Assembly (NCBI GenBank): GCA_904501705.1
Contig: CAJGCA010000007.1
Span: forward strand, 1 to 38,136
Direction of reading: 5' to 3'
Length of the DNA stretch: 38,136 bases
Origin: Clostridiaceae bacterium
Lineage (GTDB): Bacteria > Bacillota > Clostridia > Oscillospirales > Acutalibacteraceae
A program made the translations under genes and the position numbers. This document shows, piece after piece, positions 34,657 to 38,136 of the stretch (the first letter of the stretch is position 1; each line of letters begins with the position of its first letter). The notes beneath the pieces were generated by a model, which was given only the letters and a program-made list of their open reading frames with translations, ran no database searches and was not told the DNA's origin.

Positions 34657-36486
34657 ATGGCAGACGGTAAGAAGAATTTCTCCGCAGACGGCATCGGTCG
34701 TCAGGAGGAGGAAGTCCGCGATCTGTTCAATCTGTTGACCAATAAGGAATCCGCAGAGCCGACGGCGGGTGCGGCGCCGCTGCAGGAGCCTGTGACGGCG
34801 CCGAGCGAGCCTGTGCCTGCCGTGTCCGAGGTGACGGCGGTTGCGGACGAAATTTCCACCATTCAGCCTTCTGCTGCGCAGCCGCGTTCGGCCGAAGAAC
34901 CGGCGGATGAAGCGGAATTGACGGTGCAGGAGGAGCCTGTACAGGCGCCTGTCGTGCCGCTCGTTGTGCCTGCCGCACCGACGCACTCTTACGAGCGCCG
35001 CGCGGTGATTGCCGATGATTTCGACGAGGATGACATTGGGCTCGAACTTCCGCCCCTGGTGCTTTCGCAGTATGAAGAGGATGATGAGGACGAGGAAACG
35101 GACGACTTTGGGCATTTCGGGCATTTTATTCTGTCCGATGATGCGGATGAGGATAGTTACGAGGTCGATGCCGTACCGACAGAGCGGCGTAATCCGCTCA
35201 TAGCGTTCTGGAACGCCTTGCGCGGGAATGTGCCGCTGCCTTGCGACGGAAAGGGCGAGATCGTGCGCAAGTCGGTATTCTGGCTGTCGATCGTGTTGGT
35301 GACCGGTGCGCTGACCTATATTCTGTATAACGTGTGGTGGCTGCCTTCTTTCACGGAAAATCTATACAGTGATGTGGCACAGGATTATCATCCCGAGGCG
35401 GTTGGCATGGTTGAGACGGGCGCCTATCCGCAAAAGATGCAGTTATCTTTTCAGATGTTGTACGACCGCAACCCTGAGACACGCGGCTGGCTGTCCTTCC
35501 ACGCAGGGGGCAATCAGGACTTTCTGAACATAGAATACCCTATTATGTATTCGGGGGATAACGATAAGTATCTCACTGTAGATTTTAACGGCAACAAGAA
35601 TAAAAACGGCGCCTTGTTCTTCGATATGCGTGCAAAACTGAACTCTCCCGAGGACAATAACGCATCACTCATCGTTTACGGACATAATATGGCGAGCGGA
35701 CAGATGCTCGCGGGTCTCAATAAGTTTATCGGCAACGTCAATAATGCCCGCGTTGCGCCGACGCTGACAATGAACACCTTGTTTGCCAACGGACAGTATA
35801 AGGTATTTGCGGTGATCATCACCGATGAGAGCGCCGAGCAAAAGTATTATTTCAACGTCCGTCGCACACAGTTTGCCGATGACGAGGATTTCCTCGGCTA
35901 TATCGAAAATCTGCGAGCCCGTTCTCTGTTTGATTATCCTGTGGAAGTGCAGGCGGGGGATGAGCTGTTGTTGCTGTCTACCTGCACCGTTCCCAGTTCC
36001 GCGAAGATTAACAACGGTCGACTGACGGTGGTTGCGCGCAAGGTGCGCCTGGGCGAAAGCGAGATGGTGAACACCGCGGCGATCGTCAAAAACGACGATG
36101 TTATTATGCCCTATGCGTGGTACACTCTGCAGAACAAGCAGCCTAACGCCTATTATGCGGGCGGGACAATCGTTGCCCCTGACAACACGACGACTACGAC
36201 GACGGGGACGCTTAGTTGGGATGATACCACTATCGATGGTGATAGCACCACCACGCTGTCCTTCGAGGAGACGGGCACGACGCTGACGGACAGCGCGACG
36301 CTAACAGGTAGCACAACGCTGACGGCCGCGACTTCGTCCGCGAGCACCTCGGCGAGTTCGTCGAGTGCGACCTCGACGGAATCGACAACCACCGAGAGCA
36401 CCACAACGACCACAACGGCTGCTGAAACGACTACGACAGCCGCCGAGACGACCACAACGGTCGGCGAAACGACCACGACCGAATAA
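34657..36486 (+). CDS. Class B sortase with acidic N-terminal region and Thr/Ser-rich C-terminal tail
   Basis: Sortases are membrane-anchored cysteine transpeptidases that attach proteins to the cell wall or build pili. The 609 residues begin with about 200 acidic, Pro/Ala/Val-rich residues, presumably cytoplasmic. A membrane helix follows at about 206-228, then the sortase domain at about 250-475. The catalytic triad is visible: H343 in IVYGHNMASG, C443 in LLLSTCTV and R461 in TVVARKVR. Overall it fits class B. From about 510 to the end the protein is low-complexity Thr/Ser/Ala/Glu (ETTTTAAETTTT-like units), unusual for a sortase and suggestive of a wall-spanning or glycosylated tail (inference). 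It follows the desulfurase by 21 bases with an AAAGGAG site. Substrate genes with sorting signals were not seen here. Confidence 0.9.
   Translation: MADGKKNFSADGIGRQEEEVRDLFNLLTNKESAEPTAGAAPLQEPVTAPSEPVPAVSEVTAVADEISTIQPSAAQPRSAEEPADEAELTVQEEPVQAPVVPLVVPAAPTHSYERRAVIADDFDEDDIGLELPPLVLSQYEEDDEDEETDDFGHFGHFILSDDADEDSYEVDAVPTERRNPLIAFWNALRGNVPLPCDGKGEIVRKSVFWLSIVLVTGALTYILYNVWWLPSFTENLYSDVAQDYHPEAVGMVETGAYPQKMQLSFQMLYDRNPETRGWLSFHAGGNQDFLNIEYPIMYSGDNDKYLTVDFNGNKNKNGALFFDMRAKLNSPEDNNASLIVYGHNMASGQMLAGLNKFIGNVNNARVAPTLTMNTLFANGQYKVFAVIITDESAEQKYYFNVRRTQFADDEDFLGYIENLRARSLFDYPVEVQAGDELLLLSTCTVPSSAKINNGRLTVVARKVRLGESEMVNTAAIVKNDDVIMPYAWYTLQNKQPNAYYAGGTIVAPDNTTTTTTGTLSWDDTTIDGDSTTTLSFEETGTTLTDSATLTGSTTLTAATSSASTSASSSSATSTESTTTESTTTTTTAAETTTTAAETTTTVGETTTTE
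36186..36483 (+). repeat. Threonine-coding low-complexity tract in the sortase gene
   Basis: The 3' end of the sortase gene is built of ACG/ACC/ACA codons interspersed with GAA, GCC and AGC. It includes near-repeats encoding ETTTT at about 36400-36483. Codon mix varies between copies, so it is not a recent exact duplication. Confidence 0.8.
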
Positions 36487-36510
36487 GATACCGATAAAGG
36501 ATTTGACACC

Positions 36511-37695
36511 ATGACAGAGATTTATCAGCCGAACGAGATCCTCCTCATTAAGAACGGGGAGATCGCCCTAAAGGGGCTCAACCGCCGCAATTTCGAGGAT
36601 GCGCTCATCAAGAATTTGCGTTATCGACTGCAGCACGCGGGGGATTTCCGCCTGCGGTGTGCACAGTCCACCATCTACATCGAGCCGAAGAACGACTATG
36701 CCGATCTGGAGGAGGCGTGCGACAGCGTCTCCCGCGTGTTCGGCATCTCCGCCTTCTCCCGTGCGCGGGTGGTTGAGAAGGACCTCGCGACCATTCAGCA
36801 GGCAGCGGCAGACTATCTTGCCGAGCGTCTGCGGGAGTGCGCGACCTTTAAGGTGGAGGCGAAGCGGGCGGATAAAAAATTCCCCTACACCTCGCCTGAG
36901 ATCAGCCGCGAGGTCGGCGGGTACATTCTGAGCAAATTCCCGCACCTTAAAGTGGACGTGCATAACCCCGAGCTGCAGATTATGGTGGAGATCCGCGATT
37001 TCGGCGCGTACATTCACGCCGAACAGCTCCCCGGCGCGGGCGGTATGCCCGTCGGCACGGGCGGCAAGGCGGCGATCCTCATTTCGGGTGGCATCGATTC
37101 GCCCGTCGCGGCCTATATGATGGCTAAGCGCGGCATTAAGCTTGTCGGCGTGCATTTCGCTTCGCCGCCCTATACCAGCGAACGCGCGGAGCAGAAGGTC
37201 ATCTCGCTGCTCGAGAAGGTCGGGCGCTATGCGGGGCATATGAAGCTGCGCATCGTACCCTTCACCCACATTCAGGAGGAGATCCGCCGCGCCTGTCCCG
37301 AGGAGTATTTCACCCTTATTATGCGGCGCTTTATGATGCGGCTCGCCCAGCGGGTCGCGCGGGATGAGAATTGCGGCGCGCTTATCACAGGCGAGAGTGT
37401 CGCGCAGGTGGCTAGCCAGACCATCCCCGCGCTGGCGGTGACGGATGTGCTCGCGACGATGCCGGTGTTCCGTCCCGTGATTGGTATGGACAAGGAAGAG
37501 ATCGTCGCCATTGCGCGTAAGATCGACACCTTTGAGCTGTCGATCCAGCCGTATGAGGATTGCTGCACGGTGTTCACCCCGCGGCATCCCTGCACCCGTC
37601 CGAAGGTGGCGAAGGTCGCCGAGGCGGAGAGCGTGTTGGATATCGACGCGCTGGTCGAGGAAGCAATGGCGGGCATCCGCGTATTGGATATTTAA
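36511..37695 (+). CDS. thiI: tRNA 4-thiouridine synthase / thiamine sulfurtransferase ThiI
   Basis: ThiI adenylates U8 of tRNA and inserts sulfur; in some bacteria it also feeds sulfur to thiamine thiazole synthesis. The 394 residues have an N-terminal ferredoxin-like domain, a THUMP domain (about 60-170) and the PP-loop ATP pyrophosphatase domain with SGGIDSPVA at 192-200. Further motifs are LITGESVAQVASQT and CCTVFTPRHPCTRPK near the end. There is no C-terminal rhodanese domain, as is usual in Firmicutes, so sulfur probably comes directly from a desulfurase such as the one two genes upstream. The ATG follows AAAGGA with a 24-base gap after the sortase. Confidence 0.96.
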   Translation: MTEIYQPNEILLIKNGEIALKGLNRRNFEDALIKNLRYRLQHAGDFRLRCAQSTIYIEPKNDYADLEEACDSVSRVFGISAFSRARVVEKDLATIQQAAADYLAERLRECATFKVEAKRADKKFPYTSPEISREVGGYILSKFPHLKVDVHNPELQIMVEIRDFGAYIHAEQLPGAGGMPVGTGGKAAILISGGIDSPVAAYMMAKRGIKLVGVHFASPPYTSERAEQKVISLLEKVGRYAGHMKLRIVPFTHIQEEIRRACPEEYFTLIMRRFMMRLAQRVARDENCGALITGESVAQVASQTIPALAVTDVLATMPVFRPVIGMDKEEIVAIARKIDTFELSIQPYEDCCTVFTPRHPCTRPKVAKVAEAESVLDIDALVEEAMAGIRVLDI

Positions 37696-37716
37696 GATGA
37701 AGGGAGGATGGCTGAG

Positions 37717-38136
37717 ATGAGCAAGCAGCAGACGATCCGTCTGTTCGGTGTATCGGAGGATACGATACGCGAGCGGTTGGCGGACGTGCTGTCGGATCAT
37801 ACACTGACGGCCGTCCTCTCGGTGCATGACGAGGATGCCGTCCTGTGCCTGCGTGCGGAACAGGAGGCGCCTCTCGCGGCCGCCGTGCAGGCGGTCGTGC
37901 AACGCCTTGGTGCGTACGTTTACAGTGAGGATGACGTGTCACTCGAAGCGTTGGCCGTCGCCTTGCTGACCGAAAAGAACAAGACCGTTGCGGTAGCGGA
38001 ATCCTGTACGGGTGGCTTGCTCGCCTCCCGCTTGACGGGTGTCCCCGGCTGCTCCCGGGTGTTCGGCACGGGTGTCGTGTCCTATTCGTGGGACTGTAAA
38101 AAGCAGATGCTTGGTGTGTCGGCAGATACACTGGAG
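37717..38136 (+). CDS. CinA C-terminal domain protein, start only (runs off the right edge)
   Basis: CinA-C domains hydrolyse the amide of nicotinamide mononucleotide and related pyridine nucleotides. From the ATG at 37717 the frame is open for 140 codons to the window end. The first segment, TIRLFGVSEDTIRERLADVL, matches the middle linker domain of full-length CinA. The CinA-C start TVAVAESCTGGLLASRLTGV then follows at about residue 90, with the deamidase Ser/Cys region in ESCTGG. The N-terminal molybdopterin-binding-like domain (about 170 residues in standard CinA) is missing: thiI ends 21 bases upstream. AAGGGAGG lies 8 bases before the ATG; an in-frame ATG at 37708 is less likely. Confidence 0.85.
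   Translation, partial: MSKQQTIRLFGVSEDTIRERLADVLSDHTLTAVLSVHDEDAVLCLRAEQEAPLAAAVQAVVQRLGAYVYSEDDVSLEALAVALLTEKNKTVAVAESCTGGLLASRLTGVPGCSRVFGTGVVSYSWDCKKQMLGVSADTLE

Noticed and set aside
34657..36486. Sortase as part of a pilus or wall-protein locus
   Set aside because: No neighbouring gene encodes a pilin or a protein with a sorting signal; the neighbours are sulfur-transfer genes.

Overview
This window looks like chromosomal core sequence from a high-GC, anaerobe-type Firmicute, most likely class Clostridia and plausibly order Oscillospirales. The reasons are: a T-box leader on thrS, the yloU-fakA pair, ymdB, a MraZ-headed division/cell-wall (dcw) cluster with a PASTA-containing PBP, a MurE with the meso-diaminopimelate signature DNPR, a sortase B, and a compound palindromic repeat of the kind scattered through such genomes. 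The order-level placement is inference. No rRNA, tRNA, CRISPR array, insertion sequence or prophage gene was seen. Almost every gene belongs to a recognisable family.

Layout. (1) 1-899, minus: N-terminal part of a GH36 alpha-galactosidase with its own promoter. (2) 1069-4303, plus: thrS behind a T-box, then a two-TM SHOCT-domain protein, ending in a hairpin shared with the convergent valS. (3) 4355-9057, minus: metG-valS operon. (4) 9272-14447, plus: an oligopeptide-type substrate-binding lipoprotein, an Asp23-family protein, the fatty-acid kinase FakA, the phosphodiesterase YmdB and a Cys/His-rich DUF6062-like protein. (5) 14521-15356: a palindromic repeat, then a minus-strand XRE regulator/DUF2975 membrane-protein pair. 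(6) 15561-19447, plus: secA and ychF. (7) 19596-20243, minus: a HAD-family phosphatase. (8) 20347-33334, plus: the dcw cluster mraZ, rsmH, ftsL-like, PBP, murE, mraY, ftsW, murG, murA, ftsQ/divIB-like, ftsZ. (9) 33502-38136, plus: a NifS-type cysteine desulfurase, a class B sortase with a threonine-rich tail, thiI, and a CinA-C protein cut by the window edge.

How the genes work together. The dcw block carries lipid II synthesis steps (MurA, MurE, MraY, MurG), septal transglycosylase/transpeptidase functions (FtsW, PBP) and the divisome scaffold (FtsL, FtsQ, FtsZ). It is preceded by a very clear array of MraZ operator repeats. The cysteine desulfurase and ThiI form a sulfur relay for tRNA 4-thiouridine and/or thiamine synthesis, interrupted by the sortase gene. 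Three aminoacyl-tRNA synthetases lie within 8 kb, but only thrS shows a T-box.

I found no convincing wholly new system. The most interesting points are regulatory (MraZ operator with an opposed TTTTCCACA triplet; a possible attenuator between ftsL and the PBP) and architectural (sortase with a Thr-rich tail inside a sulfur-transfer operon; FtsZ with an atypical C-terminal peptide; CinA without its N-terminal domain; duplicated Cys/His modules in the DUF6062-like protein).
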